From assembly GCA_947594835.1 (NCBI GenBank), contig CANQEH010000001.1, forward strand, positions 62,001 to 126,000: a stretch of DNA of 64,000 nucleotides. Direction: 5' to 3'. The notes under the pieces are model-generated. The model did not search any database. It had not been told where the DNA came from and saw only the letters and a program-made list of their open reading frames with translations. Positions 1 to 10,211 of this stretch are shown here, piece after piece (positions within the stretch are counted from its first letter, which is position 1; every line of letters begins with the position of its first letter). Position numbers and translations under genes: made by a program. The stretch is from an uncultured Acetatifactor sp. GTDB taxonomy: Bacteria > Bacillota > Clostridia > Lachnospirales > Lachnospiraceae.

Positions 1-567
1 ACGGTGGAGAGCCAGTATCTGGAAGGGCGCACCGCCTTAAACTGCAGCGATTCCACAGCGGCCGAGATCGACGCCGAGGTGGTGGAAATCTTAAAGGACA
101 GCTACGACAAAGCGCTGGCCATGCTGAGAGAAAACAGAGAGCTGATGGATCGGCTGGCGGAGTACCTGATCGAAAAGGAGACCATCACCGGCAAGGAATT
201 TATGGAGATTTTCCGCCGGGAGAAGGGCCTGCCGGAGCCGGATCCCTCCCAAAAGGACGGGGCGGCGGACGGAAAAACGCAGGAGCCCGCTGTTTGTGAG
301 CCGCAGGCCGGGCAGGAAGCGCCCTCTGACGGGGAGGCCAAGGTGCCTTCCGACGGGGAGACAGGGGCTGTCCTGGAGCAGATAAACGGCCGGGAAGAAG
401 CGCCCCAGGAGACCCGGACGACACAGGACGCGCAGGGGGAAAGCGCTGAAAAGGAGGCGCCCGGATCTGGCTGGGAAGGGCAGGAGGAACAGTCCCAGGA
501 CGCCCGCTCCGTAGGCAGGTTTTCGGGAGCGAAGCTGGAGGGCGGGGACGAAACACAGGGCAGGTAA
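1..567 (+). CDS. ftsH: ATP-dependent zinc metalloprotease FtsH, C-terminal part (5' truncated by window) with a long acidic/Gln-rich tail
   Basis: [63 protein letters not shown] matches the typical FtsH M41 C-terminal region; frame is open to the window edge. Confidence 0.8.
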   Translation, partial: TVESQYLEGRTALNCSDSTAAEIDAEVVEILKDSYDKALAMLRENRELMDRLAEYLIEKETITGKEFMEIFRREKGLPEPDPSQKDGAADGKTQEPAVCEPQAGQEAPSDGEAKVPSDGETGAVLEQINGREEAPQETRTTQDAQGESAEKEAPGSGWEGQEEQSQDARSVGRFSGAKLEGGDETQGR

Positions 568-571
568 CCTT

Positions 572-2443
572 ATGTTTGACTTTGAAGAGGAATTGAAAAA
601 GCTCCCCAAGGAACCCGGCGTGTATATCATGCGGGATGCAAAGGAAGCGATTCTTTATGTGGGCAAGGCTGTGAACCTTCACAGCCGTGTCCGCTCTTAC
701 TTTCGGGAAAATATCGGCAGGGGGCCGGCCATCGATAAGATGGTGTCCCTGATCGCCCGCTTCGAGTACATTGTCACCGATTCGGAGCTGGAAGCCCTGG
801 TGCTGGAAAACAACCTCATCAAGGAAAATTCTCCCAAATACAACACCCTTTTAAAAGACGACAAGACTTACCCGTATATCAAAGTGACCCTGGGGGAGGA
901 GTATCCCAGGATCCTTTTTTCCCGCGTCATGAAAAAGGACAAGTCCAAATATTATGGCCCTTACACCAGCGCAGCGGCGGTGAAGGATACCATTGAGCTT
1001 CTCAACAAGCTCTACTGTCTGCGCACCTGTAACCGCAGCCTGCCCAGGGATATGGGGCTGGAGCGTCCCTGCTTAAACTATCACATCAAGCAATGCCTGG
1101 CGCCCTGCCAGGGATATGTGTCCAAAGAGCAGTACCGGGAGCAGGTAGACAAGGCGCTGGAATTTTTAAACGGCAACTATAACATGATTTTAAAGGAACT
1201 GGAGACCAAGATGAAATGTGCGGCGGAGGCCCTTGATTTTGAAGCCGCCGCAGGCTACCGGGATCTGTACAACAGCGTAAAAAGCGTCTCCCAGAAGCAG
1301 AAAATCACGGACAGCGACGGGGAGGACAAGGACGTGATCGCCCTGTACCGGGAGGAGACAGAGGCGGTGGTCCAGGTCTTCTTTGTGCGGGGCGGGAAAC
1401 TGATCGGCAGGGAACACTATTATATGACTCATGTGTCGGAAAACGACGATAGTGTCATATTACAGGACTTTGTGAAGCAGTTTTACGCTGGGACGCCCTT
1501 TATCCCGCGGGAACTGATGCTGCAGCGGGAGATCGAGGACAGTGCGCTGATCGAAAAGTGGCTGTCGGAGCGAAAGGGCGCAAGGGTCTATCTGCGGGTG
1601 CCCAAGATCGGCGCCAAAGAGAAGCTGGTAGAGCTGGCGGCGCAGAACGCCAGGCACATTCTGGAACAGGACAGAGAGCGGCTCAAACGGGAGGAGGGCA
1701 GAACCATCGGCGCGGTCAAGGAGATTGCGGCGCTGCTTGGGCTTTCCGGCATCCAGCGCATGGAAGCCTATGACATTTCCAACATCAACGGGTTTGAGAA
1801 CGTGGGTTCCATGGTGGTGTTTGAGAAGGGCAAGCCTAAGCCCAGCGACTACAGGAAGTTCCGGATCCGCACCGTGTCGGGGCCCGACGACTACGCCTGC
1901 ATGAGGGAGGTGCTGACCAGACGCTTCCGCCATGGCATGGAGGAAAGCCGGGAACTGGAGGAAAAGGAGCTGGATCAGGAATATGGGAGCTTTACCCGGT
2001 TTCCCGACCTTTTGATGATGGACGGCGGCAGGGGGCAGGTGAATATCGCCCTGTCCGTGCTGGAGGAGCTGAAACTCCAGATTCCCGTCTGCGGTATGGT
2101 GAAGGACGATTTCCACCGCACCAGGGGATTGTATTTCAACAACGTGGAGGTGCCTATCGACACCCATTCCGAGGGCTTCCGGCTGATCACCAGGATCCAG
2201 GACGAGGCCCACCGATTTGCCATCGAGTACCACCGCTCCCTGCGCAGCAAGGCCCAGGTGAAGTCTGTGCTGGACGACATCCCGGGCGTGGGGCCTGCCC
2301 GGCGCAAGGCCCTGATGCGGCATTTTAAGTCGATCCAGGAGATAAAAAACGCCTCGGTGGAGGAACTGGCGTCCCTGCCGGAGGTAAACAGGCGGGCGGC
2401 TGAGGAGATTTACCAGTATTTCAGGGGGCAAAACCCGGAATAA
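572..2443 (+). CDS. uvrC: Excinuclease ABC subunit UvrC
   Basis: N-terminal GIY-YIG ([22 protein letters not shown]), UVR motif region, C-terminal HhH ([18 protein letters not shown]). Confidence 0.97.
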   Translation: MFDFEEELKKLPKEPGVYIMRDAKEAILYVGKAVNLHSRVRSYFRENIGRGPAIDKMVSLIARFEYIVTDSELEALVLENNLIKENSPKYNTLLKDDKTYPYIKVTLGEEYPRILFSRVMKKDKSKYYGPYTSAAAVKDTIELLNKLYCLRTCNRSLPRDMGLERPCLNYHIKQCLAPCQGYVSKEQYREQVDKALEFLNGNYNMILKELETKMKCAAEALDFEAAAGYRDLYNSVKSVSQKQKITDSDGEDKDVIALYREETEAVVQVFFVRGGKLIGREHYYMTHVSENDDSVILQDFVKQFYAGTPFIPRELMLQREIEDSALIEKWLSERKGARVYLRVPKIGAKEKLVELAAQNARHILEQDRERLKREEGRTIGAVKEIAALLGLSGIQRMEAYDISNINGFENVGSMVVFEKGKPKPSDYRKFRIRTVSGPDDYACMREVLTRRFRHGMEESRELEEKELDQEYGSFTRFPDLLMMDGGRGQVNIALSVLEELKLQIPVCGMVKDDFHRTRGLYFNNVEVPIDTHSEGFRLITRIQDEAHRFAIEYHRSLRSKAQVKSVLDDIPGVGPARRKALMRHFKSIQEIKNASVEELASLPEVNRRAAEEIYQYFRGQNPE

Positions 2444-2549
2444 ATTTACTTTACAGAAGTCTCCGCTTGCGATAAAATCAGAGATGGAAAATCGGAGGCA
2501 TTTTTTGCCGGTGATACGTGCGCCGCAGACGGCAGAATGAGAGGAAACT

Positions 2550-3497
2550 ATGGCAAGCATCTCTTTGAAACAGCTGATCGAAAAAATGAAGCTGGAGATC
2601 CTGACGCCCGAAATTGACATGAAGGGGATCCGCATCACACAGCCGGACATCAACCGTCCCGCCCTCCAGCTGACCGGGTATTTCGAGCATTTTGAATCCA
2701 CCCGGATCCAGGTGGTGGGATTTGTGGAATACACCTATCTGGAGAGCTTAAGCGACGAGCGCAAGCGTCAGGTGTACGATGAGCTGATGAGCTATAACGT
2801 TCCCGCCATCGTGTTCTGCCGGGAACTGCAGCCGGATCCCATTTTTATCGAGACGGCCATTGCCCACAAAGTGCCTGTGCTGTCCACCAAAAAAACCACC
2901 TCTGCGTTTATGGCAGAGATCATCCGCTGGCTGAATGTCAAGCTGGCTCCCTGCATCTCCGTCCACGGCGTGCTGGTGGACGTATACGGCGAAGGAGTGC
3001 TGATCACCGGGGAGAGCGGCATCGGTAAATCCGAGGCAGCCCTGGAGCTGGTCAAGAGGGGGCACCGCCTGGTGACGGACGACGTGGTGGAGCTGCGCAG
3101 GGTCAGCGACGACACGCTGGTGGGCACCGCTCCGGATGTGACAAAGCATCTGATCGAGTTGAGAGGCATCGGCATTGTGGATATCAAGGCGCTGTTCGGC
3201 GCGTCTTCCGTCAAGGATACCCAGACCGTGGATCTGGTGATCCGCCTGGAGGACTGGGACAAGGACAAGGAGTACGACAGGCTGGGGCTGGAGGAAAATT
3301 ATACGGAATATCTGGGAAATAAGGTGGTCTGCCACAACATCCCCATCCGCCCAGGCCGCAACCTGGCCATCATCTGCGAGTCCGCCGCAGTCAACCACCG
3401 TCAGAAGAAGATGGGGTACAATGCGGCCCAGGAGCTCTACACCCGCGTACAGAATTCGCTGGCCAGAAAGAGGGAAGAGGAAGAGGACGAGGACTAA
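2550..3497 (+). CDS. hprK: HPr kinase/phosphorylase
   Basis: Walker A GESGIGKSEAALELVKRGHRLVTDD, typical HprK signature. Confidence 0.96.
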   Translation: MASISLKQLIEKMKLEILTPEIDMKGIRITQPDINRPALQLTGYFEHFESTRIQVVGFVEYTYLESLSDERKRQVYDELMSYNVPAIVFCRELQPDPIFIETAIAHKVPVLSTKKTTSAFMAEIIRWLNVKLAPCISVHGVLVDVYGEGVLITGESGIGKSEAALELVKRGHRLVTDDVVELRRVSDDTLVGTAPDVTKHLIELRGIGIVDIKALFGASSVKDTQTVDLVIRLEDWDKDKEYDRLGLEENYTEYLGNKVVCHNIPIRPGRNLAIICESAAVNHRQKKMGYNAAQELYTRVQNSLARKREEEEDED

Positions 3498-3575
3498 AGC
3501 GGAAAACGTGGTAAGCTGCCGCAAAGGGCGGCGGGTGAAGTTTGAAAGCAAACACTCAAAAAGGAGACGGCAGGG

Positions 3576-4544
3576 ATGGGAAAAGTTGCGTTTGGTATAG
3601 ACGTGGGAGGAACCACTGTAAAGCTGGGACTGTTTGACGGGACGGGATGTCTTCTGGAAAAATGGGAGATTCCCACGGTGCGGGACAACGGGGGGGAGAA
3701 GATCCTGCCCCATGTGGCGGAGAGCATCCTGGGGAAAATGCGGGAAAAGCAGATTGCAGAGGAAGACGTGGCGGGCATCGGCATCGGGGTTCCCGGCGCC
3801 GTGGACGAAGACGGAATGCTGGTGAGCGGCGCGGTGAATCTGGGCTGGAAAGCTTTTCACATACCGGAGGCCCTTGGCGCATATATTAACGTAGAGATCA
3901 AAGCGGCAAACGACGCAAACGTGGCAGCCCTCGGAGAGATGTGGAAGGGCGGCGGCGCAGGCTGTCACAGCATGGTGGCTGTGACGCTGGGAACCGGCGT
4001 GGGCGGCGGCATTATCATAAATGGAAAGATACTCACCGGAGCCACCGGGGCTGCCGGGGAGATCGGCCATATCCACATAGAGGATGAGGAGACGCAGCTC
4101 TGCGGCTGTCAGAACAGGGGATGCCTGGAGCAGTATGCCTCCGCCACGGGGATCGTGCGGCTGGCAAAGAAAAGGCTGGCCCAGGACGATACGCCCAGCC
4201 TGCTGCGGCAGGGCGAAGTCTCCGCCAAGACGGTGTTTGATGCGGTGAAGGCAGGCGACGGGGTGGCGATAGAGATTGCAGAGCGCTTTGGCGAGTATCT
4301 GGGCAAGGGGCTGGCGGCGGTGGCCTGTGTGGTAAATCCTGAGATCTTTGTCATCGGCGGCGGAGTTTCCAAGGCAGGAGAGATTTTGTTTGATTATATT
4401 GTTCCAAAGTTCCGGGAATATGCGTTTCCGGCCTGCAGAGACGCCCAGTTTGCGCTGGCTACCCTGGGGAATGACGCAGGGATCTACGGGGCGGCGGGAC
4501 TGATTTTGGCGGGAGGCGCGGATGATCAGCAGAGCAGTCGTTGA
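3576..4544 (+). CDS. ROK family glucokinase
   Basis: FGIDVGGTTVKLGLF, LGTGVGGGIIINGKI, CGCQNRGCLEQYAS ROK Cys motif. Confidence 0.93.
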   Translation: MGKVAFGIDVGGTTVKLGLFDGTGCLLEKWEIPTVRDNGGEKILPHVAESILGKMREKQIAEEDVAGIGIGVPGAVDEDGMLVSGAVNLGWKAFHIPEALGAYINVEIKAANDANVAALGEMWKGGGAGCHSMVAVTLGTGVGGGIIINGKILTGATGAAGEIGHIHIEDEETQLCGCQNRGCLEQYASATGIVRLAKKRLAQDDTPSLLRQGEVSAKTVFDAVKAGDGVAIEIAERFGEYLGKGLAAVACVVNPEIFVIGGGVSKAGEILFDYIVPKFREYAFPACRDAQFALATLGNDAGIYGAAGLILAGGADDQQSSR

Positions 4545-5430
4545 GGCGATCAAAAATTTTATTCCGGAGCAGAATATATTGTTGCAGGAGCCTATGGCAG
4601 GTCACACCACATTTCGGATCGGTGGGCCTGCCGATTGCTTGCTGCAGATTGAAAATGAGGAGCAGCTAAAGAGCCTGCAGCGGTACTTAAGCCTGGTGGA
4701 AGTGCCTTATTTCATCCTGGGAAACGGGAGCAACCTTCTGGTCAGCGACATGGGCTATCCGGGCGTGGTCATACAGATCGGCCCGAAGATGAGCCGGATC
4801 CAGGTGGAGGGGTGCAGGATTACCGCCCAGGCGGGCGCGCTTTTGAGCCAGGTGGCGAAAGCGGCGCTGGAACACGGGCTGACCGGGCTGGAGTTTGCCT
4901 CCGGGATACCGGGCTCCGTAGGCGGCGGCGTGGTGATGAATGCCGGAGCCTACGGCGGGGAGTTAAGCCAGGTGGTGACCCAGGTGGACGCGGTGAGCCG
5001 GGATGGGGAGTCGCTGGAGTTTGACAGAGACGTCATGGAGTTTGGCTACCGAACCAGCGCCCTCCGGAAAAAACCGTTTACCGTCACTTCCGTGACCTTT
5101 ACCCTGCAGCCCGGGCAGCAGGAGGAGATTCGCGCCAGAATGGAAGAACTGGCGGCAAGGCGCAGGGAAAAGCAGCCCCTGGAATACCCCAGCGCCGGGA
5201 GCGTCTTCAAGCGGCCGGAGGGGTACTTTGCCGGCAAGCTGATTATGGAAGCCGGAATGAGGGGGTATCAGGTCGGCGGCGCCAGGGTTTCCGACAAGCA
5301 CTGCGGCTTTATCGTCAACACGGGGAAGGCAACGGCCAGCGATGTGATGGACGTCATCTGCGAGGTACAGGAGCGGGTGAAGGAATGCTTCGGAGTGGAT
5401 CTGGAGAGGGAGATCGTCTACCTCTCCTGA
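4522..5430 (+). CDS. murB: UDP-N-acetylmuramate dehydrogenase
   Basis: HTTFRIGGPADCLL, LGNGSNLLVSD, GIPGSVGGGVVMNAGAYGGE, YPSAGSVFKRP. Confidence 0.96.
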   Translation: MISRAVVEAIKNFIPEQNILLQEPMAGHTTFRIGGPADCLLQIENEEQLKSLQRYLSLVEVPYFILGNGSNLLVSDMGYPGVVIQIGPKMSRIQVEGCRITAQAGALLSQVAKAALEHGLTGLEFASGIPGSVGGGVVMNAGAYGGELSQVVTQVDAVSRDGESLEFDRDVMEFGYRTSALRKKPFTVTSVTFTLQPGQQEEIRARMEELAARRREKQPLEYPSAGSVFKRPEGYFAGKLIMEAGMRGYQVGGARVSDKHCGFIVNTGKATASDVMDVICEVQERVKECFGVDLEREIVYLS

Positions 5431-5467
5431 GAGGGACAGCGCCTGCAAAAGGAAAAAGCGAGGGTTT

Positions 5468-6334
5468 ATGAGGTTTGTAGTCGTTACGGGGATGAGCGGC
5501 GGCGGGAAGAGCACCGCTCTGAAGATGCTGGAAGATGCGGGGTTTTATTGTGTGGACAACCTTCCCATCTCTCTGGTGGAAAAATTCGTGGAACTGATCT
5601 CTATGCCAAACAGTGAGATCAGCAAGGTGGCGCTGGGGCTGGACGTGCGTTCCGACCAGTCTTTTCAGGACGCAACCAGGATCTTAGGGCAGTTGAAGCA
5701 GAGCGGGTGCACCTTTGAGATCCTGTTTATGGAAGCGGACGAGAACGTCCTGATCAAGCGCTATAAGGAGTCCAGGCGGCTCCATCCCCTGGAACCGGAA
5801 GGCCGGGTAGAGGACGGCGTGCGCAGGGAGCGGAAGGTGCTGGAGGACGTGCGCAAGATCGCAGACTATGTCATTGACACCACCCATCTTCTGACCAGGG
5901 AACTGAAGGAAGAAATGGATCGTATTTTTGTCCGGAATGAGGAATACAATAGTCTCATGGTGACCGTCATGTCCTTCGGCTTCAAGCACGGCATCCCCGT
6001 GGACGCCGATCTGGTATTTGACGTGCGGTTTCTGCCCAATCCTTTTTATATCGAGCAGCTGAAGGAAAAGACGGGAAATGACAGAGAAGTGCAGGAATAT
6101 GTCATGGGGTTTGAGGAAGCGTCAGTGTTTCTCGGAAAGCTGACGGATATGCTGGACTTTCTCATCCCCAACTATGTGAAGGAGGGGAAGTACAGCCTGG
6201 TGATCGCCATCGGCTGTACCGGCGGGAAACACAGGAGCGTGACCCTGGCGGGGGAGCTCTACCGCCGCATGAAGGAGCGGAAGAACCTGGGCGTGAAGCT
6301 GTACCACCGGGATGTGAATACCCCGGGCAAATAG
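5468..6334 (+). CDS. rapZ: RNase adapter / nucleotide-binding protein RapZ (YvcJ)
   Basis: VTGMSGGGKSTALKMLEDAGFYCVDNLP; IGCTGGKHRSV. Confidence 0.95.
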   Translation: MRFVVVTGMSGGGKSTALKMLEDAGFYCVDNLPISLVEKFVELISMPNSEISKVALGLDVRSDQSFQDATRILGQLKQSGCTFEILFMEADENVLIKRYKESRRLHPLEPEGRVEDGVRRERKVLEDVRKIADYVIDTTHLLTRELKEEMDRIFVRNEEYNSLMVTVMSFGFKHGIPVDADLVFDVRFLPNPFYIEQLKEKTGNDREVQEYVMGFEEASVFLGKLTDMLDFLIPNYVKEGKYSLVIAIGCTGGKHRSVTLAGELYRRMKERKNLGVKLYHRDVNTPGK

Positions 6335-6344
6335 GAGGGCGAGA

Positions 6345-7223
6345 ATGTCTTTTTCCGGCGAAGTGAAGGAAGAACTGGCAAAGCATATCAGCCCGGCCAG
6401 ACACTGCCAGATCGCCGAGCTGGCCGCGCTCATACACTTCTGCGGCCAGTATGGGCGGGAAAAAGAAGGCAGTTATACGCTGGGGTTTCAGTCTGAAAAT
6501 GAAGCCGTGGTGAGAAAAGGCTTTACATTATTGAAAAAAACATATAATATAGATGTTGGCACGGCCTTGAGCAGTCAAAAGCTGCAGGGGCTTCTCCAGA
6601 AGATCGGGAACCCTGGGGAGCCGGTAAGCAGGCTGTTGATCAAAAACACCTGCTGTAAACGGGCGTTTCTCAGGGGGGCTTTTTTAAGCGTCGGCTCCAT
6701 GAGCGATCCGGCGAAGGGGTATCATCTGGAGTTTGACTGCACGGATCAGGAACAGGCAGGGCAGCTAAAAGAGGTCATCAGCTTTTTTGAAATTGAATCC
6801 AAAATTATCCTCCGCAAAAAGTACCATGTGGTATATCTGAAGGAAGGCGAGGGGATCGTGGAACTTCTGAACGTATGCGAAGCGCCGATATCGCTGATGA
6901 ATCTGGAGAATCTCCGGATCCTGAAGGAGATGAGAAACTCTGTGAACCGCCGGGTCAACTGTGAGACTGCGAACATCGCCAAGACAGTGACTGCCGCTGC
7001 CAGGCAGGTGGAGGATATCAGATACTTAAAGCTGCACTACGGTTTTGAAAATCTGCCGGAAAATCTGCGGGAGATGGCCCAGATCCGTCTGGAAAACCCT
7101 GACCTGCCTTTAAAAGAACTGGGAGCGTACTTTACGCCTCCCATTGGAAAATCGGGAGTGAACCACAGGCTGCGCAAGCTGGGAGAGCTGGCGGAACAAT
7201 GCAGAGGGACTGTGGATCGGTAG
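6345..7223 (+). CDS. whiA: DNA-binding protein WhiA
   Basis: MSFSGEVKEELAKHIS start and C-terminal LPLKELGAYFTPPIGKSGVNHRLRKL; rapZ-whiA-HPr synteny. Confidence 0.95.
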   Translation: MSFSGEVKEELAKHISPARHCQIAELAALIHFCGQYGREKEGSYTLGFQSENEAVVRKGFTLLKKTYNIDVGTALSSQKLQGLLQKIGNPGEPVSRLLIKNTCCKRAFLRGAFLSVGSMSDPAKGYHLEFDCTDQEQAGQLKEVISFFEIESKIILRKKYHVVYLKEGEGIVELLNVCEAPISLMNLENLRILKEMRNSVNRRVNCETANIAKTVTAAARQVEDIRYLKLHYGFENLPENLREMAQIRLENPDLPLKELGAYFTPPIGKSGVNHRLRKLGELAEQCRGTVDR

Positions 7224-7278
7224 CGCCGTTTACAGCCGGTGCGGACAAAAGCGTGATGTCAGATAGGGAGGAGAGATT

Positions 7279-7539
7279 ATGACAAAGAGGAACGTCCAAG
7301 TGAATCTGGAAAACGGCCTGGAGGCCAGACCTGTGGCGCTGCTGGTGCAGGAGGCCAGCAAGTATGAGAGCAGGATCTACATCCAGTCCGGCGAGAGAAA
7401 GGTCAACGCCAAGAGCATCATGGGCATGATGAGCCTGGGACTTGACAACGGAGAGCTTTTGACCATTTCAGCGGAAGGGACAGACGAACAGGCTGCCGTG
7501 GAGGGGATCGACGATTTCCTGAGCGGAAAAGCAGGATGA
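7279..7539 (+). CDS. HPr-family phosphocarrier (no canonical active-site His; EARPVALLVQ)
   Basis: HPr fold sequence, NAKSIMGMMSLGLDNGE; position after whiA. Confidence 0.85.
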   Translation: MTKRNVQVNLENGLEARPVALLVQEASKYESRIYIQSGERKVNAKSIMGMMSLGLDNGELLTISAEGTDEQAAVEGIDDFLSGKAG

Positions 7540-7677
7540 ATTTTTGAAGCGGGAATAAGAGTGATGGGCGGAGTCAATGGGTTTCTGTTGGTTTCGCCCT
7601 TTTGACAATGGAAGAAACGCCGAGGCGGCGTGAAATTTGGTTGGTATGCGCGGGGAAACTGCGCAAGAGGTATCGGA

Positions 7678-8568
7678 ATGGGCAAGAGACTGCTTTTCAT
7701 TTACAATCCCAAGGCCGGGAAAGCGAAAATACGGAATCAGCTTGCGGACATTTTGGACGTCTTTGCAAAGGCCGGGTATGAGACGACGGTTTTTCCCACC
7801 CAGAAACGGGGAGACGCCCGGCAGATTACCATGGAGCGCTGCGGCGAGTTTGAGATGGTGGTGTGCAGCGGCGGGGACGGCACCTTGGACGAGACGGTAA
7901 ACGGGATGATCGCCGGAGGCTTCAAGACGCCGCTGGGCTACATCCCGGCGGGCAGCACCAATGATTTCGGCGGCAGTCTCGGTCTGCCGAAAAACATGGC
8001 CCGGGCGGCGGAGATCATCGTGGAGGGGAAGAACTTCCCCTGCGACATCGGCGCGTTTAACGAGGACGTCTTTGTCTATGTGGCCGCTTTCGGCCTGTTT
8101 ACGGAGGTCTCCTATGAGACGGAGCAGGACGTGAAAAATATGCTGGGGCATATGGCGTATGTGCTGGAGGGCGTGAAGCGGCTCTCCTCCGTCAAGTCCT
8201 TCCCCATGCGCGTGAACTGTCAGGACACGCTGATTGTGGACGATTTTATCTTCGGCATGGTGACCAATTCCGTGTCCGTGGGCGGCTTTAAGAAGATTAC
8301 CGGGACGGACGTGAAGCTGGACGACGGCTTGTTTGAGGTCACCTTGATCAAAAACCCGAAAAATCCTATCGAACTGAACAATATCCTGGTCTCGCTGATG
8401 AACCATAAAGTTGACACGAGCGTCATGTATACCTTCCGCACGGACAAAATTTTCTTTGAGTCCACGGAGCCTGTGGCCTGGACGTTGGATGGGGAAAACG
8501 GCGGCGCCCACAAGAGCGTCGTCATTGAAAACATCTGTAAGGGGATCGAGATCCGGGTGAAGGGATAG
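7678..8568 (+). CDS. Diacylglycerol/lipid kinase family protein (YegS/DgkB-like)
   Basis: LFIYNPKAGKAK; CSGGDGTLDETVNGM; PLGYIPAGSTNDFGGSLGLP. Confidence 0.9.
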   Translation: MGKRLLFIYNPKAGKAKIRNQLADILDVFAKAGYETTVFPTQKRGDARQITMERCGEFEMVVCSGGDGTLDETVNGMIAGGFKTPLGYIPAGSTNDFGGSLGLPKNMARAAEIIVEGKNFPCDIGAFNEDVFVYVAAFGLFTEVSYETEQDVKNMLGHMAYVLEGVKRLSSVKSFPMRVNCQDTLIVDDFIFGMVTNSVSVGGFKKITGTDVKLDDGLFEVTLIKNPKNPIELNNILVSLMNHKVDTSVMYTFRTDKIFFESTEPVAWTLDGENGGAHKSVVIENICKGIEIRVKG

Positions 8569-8623
8569 GGGCGGCAGGGAAGGACGGGGGATTTTACCGT
8601 ATTCCAAACCATCAGAATATATC

Positions 8624-9910
8624 ATGAAATTTAAGGAGCATATCAGTATGGGCAAACCCACCTACCTTGATCTGCTGAGATGTAAAAATTATCGGACGCT
8701 GCTTTCCGCCAACTTCATCAACCGTCTGGGGGATGCGATAGACACGCTGGCGTTTACCTGGATTGTCTATTCCTTTACCGGGGAGGGGACATGGGCGGCC
8801 ATTCTGTTTGCTGTGAATAAAATTCCTTCAGTGGCGCTATTGCCCTTTGCTGGCGCTATGGTGGAAAAGCTGAAAAAGAAAAACACCATGATGGTCTGCG
8901 ACGTCATCCGATGTGTTTTGGTTCTGGCGCTGATTCTGGTGATGGGGGCGGGCAGGCTTTCGGTTCCGGCGCTGGCAGCGTTTACCTTTTTGATCTCTGT
9001 CGCGGAGGCATTCCGAATCCCTGCCAGCACCTCTTTTCTCACACAGCTTCTGAACCGGGAGATGTTGGATCGGGGAGTCATGCTGAATGTGGTGATCACT
9101 ACGCTTGTGGAGATAGGAGGGGCTGCGGCGGGAGGACTTCTGATCAGCGGCTTTGGGGCACAGGCAGCCCTGGCGGCAGATGTGCTCTCTTTTGTGCTCT
9201 CTATTTTGCTGATTGCATCCATCCGCCAGGAGGAGAACATCAGTACAGACATGAAAGAAGCCAGCAGCATACAGGTGTTAAAGGACGGTCTGATCTATAT
9301 TAGAAAAAATGTGATGCTCCTGTTCGTAATTGCCACTGTGGTACTGGCCAACGGGGTGATGAGTCCTATTGATTCCCTGCTTGCGGTGGTCGTGGTAGAT
9401 GTGTTTCACAGGGAAGCCGGTTATCTGTCGGTGCTAAAGGTTGTCCTGTCCGTGGGGATGCTTTTGGGCGGTATTTCATATCCGGCCCTGCGGGCCAGGA
9501 TCAAAGATGAAAAGTGGTATCTGGGCGCTTTCGTCTATATAGGACTCCTCTATTTCTATGTAGCAGGCTGCGGCAGCTGGCTGGGCACTTTTGGCGGAAG
9601 TCATGTGGTGATGGCGGGGCTTTACTTCCTGTACGGCATCGCCGCGTCATTTCTGGCAGCAGGCCTGGGAATCCAGCTTATGGAGAATGTACAGCAGGAG
9701 TATATGGCCCGGGTCAGCACGGTATATTCCGCCATTGCCTCGGCGGCTGTTCCTGCTGCGTCGGCTCTGGCCGGGCTGTTTTTGAAAAAATTTGCTCTGA
9801 CCTCTGTTTTCTTTGGGGCGGCCTTTGTGATTCTGGGGCTGGCTGTTGTATGGGAAGTCTTAAGAGGGATTTATGTGAAAGCTCCAAGAATTGAAGCAGC
9901 AGACAGTTGA
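8624..9910 (+). CDS. MFS transporter
   Basis: Multi-TM protein; N-terminal FINRLGDAIDTLAFTWIVYSFTG MFS signature; paralogous to 32699..34069. Confidence 0.85.
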   Translation: MKFKEHISMGKPTYLDLLRCKNYRTLLSANFINRLGDAIDTLAFTWIVYSFTGEGTWAAILFAVNKIPSVALLPFAGAMVEKLKKKNTMMVCDVIRCVLVLALILVMGAGRLSVPALAAFTFLISVAEAFRIPASTSFLTQLLNREMLDRGVMLNVVITTLVEIGGAAAGGLLISGFGAQAALAADVLSFVLSILLIASIRQEENISTDMKEASSIQVLKDGLIYIRKNVMLLFVIATVVLANGVMSPIDSLLAVVVVDVFHREAGYLSVLKVVLSVGMLLGGISYPALRARIKDEKWYLGAFVYIGLLYFYVAGCGSWLGTFGGSHVVMAGLYFLYGIAASFLAAGLGIQLMENVQQEYMARVSTVYSAIASAAVPAASALAGLFLKKFALTSVFFGAAFVILGLAVVWEVLRGIYVKAPRIEAADS

Positions 9911-9926
9911 GCCTCTTTCCTGCCTG

Positions 9927-9966
9927 CGTTTAGCAAGGATGGCGGCTGTTGCTGAAAATATTTTCC
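9927..9966 (+). repeat. 40-bp direct repeat copy 1 (cgtttagcaaggatggcggctgttgctgaaaatattttcc)
   Basis: 39/40 identical to 13810..13849; brackets the ABC transporter pair. Confidence 0.95.
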
Positions 9967-10113
9967 TGCGGGCAAAATGATTGCATTCGTATGAAAGTTA
10001 TGATATTTTGGAAAGTAATAAAAATACATCATATAGTTTACGACAAAAGGTACTGTGTAAATTTATTTTCATATGCTTTCAAATAGATATAGGCAAAAAT
10101 TAAGTCAGTAGAG

Positions 10114-10147
10114 AATCTGAGCAGCCGATAAACTGCTCAGATTTTAC
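10114..10147 (+). terminator. Intrinsic terminator-like/attenuator hairpin upstream of ABC genes
   Basis: aatctgagcag-ccgataaa-ctgctcagattttac. Confidence 0.55.
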
Positions 10148-10211
10148 TGTATGTAAAATTACTACAAATTATGTATCATGTGGAATAGAAAAGGCAAATA
10201 AAAGTATAGAC

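Noticed and set aside
1460-2734. 424-aa minus-strand ORF opposite uvrC/hprK
   Set aside because: Antisense shadow ORF; no domain signature.
2748-4553. 601-aa minus-strand ORF opposite hprK/glucokinase
   Set aside because: Shadow ORF in GC-rich coding DNA; both plus-strand genes are unmistakable and the minus product has no recognisable motif.
9990-10085. 31-codon ORF upstream of the ABC pair as a possible exported peptide
   Set aside because: No convincing SD or leader/core organisation; AT-rich leader likely non-coding.
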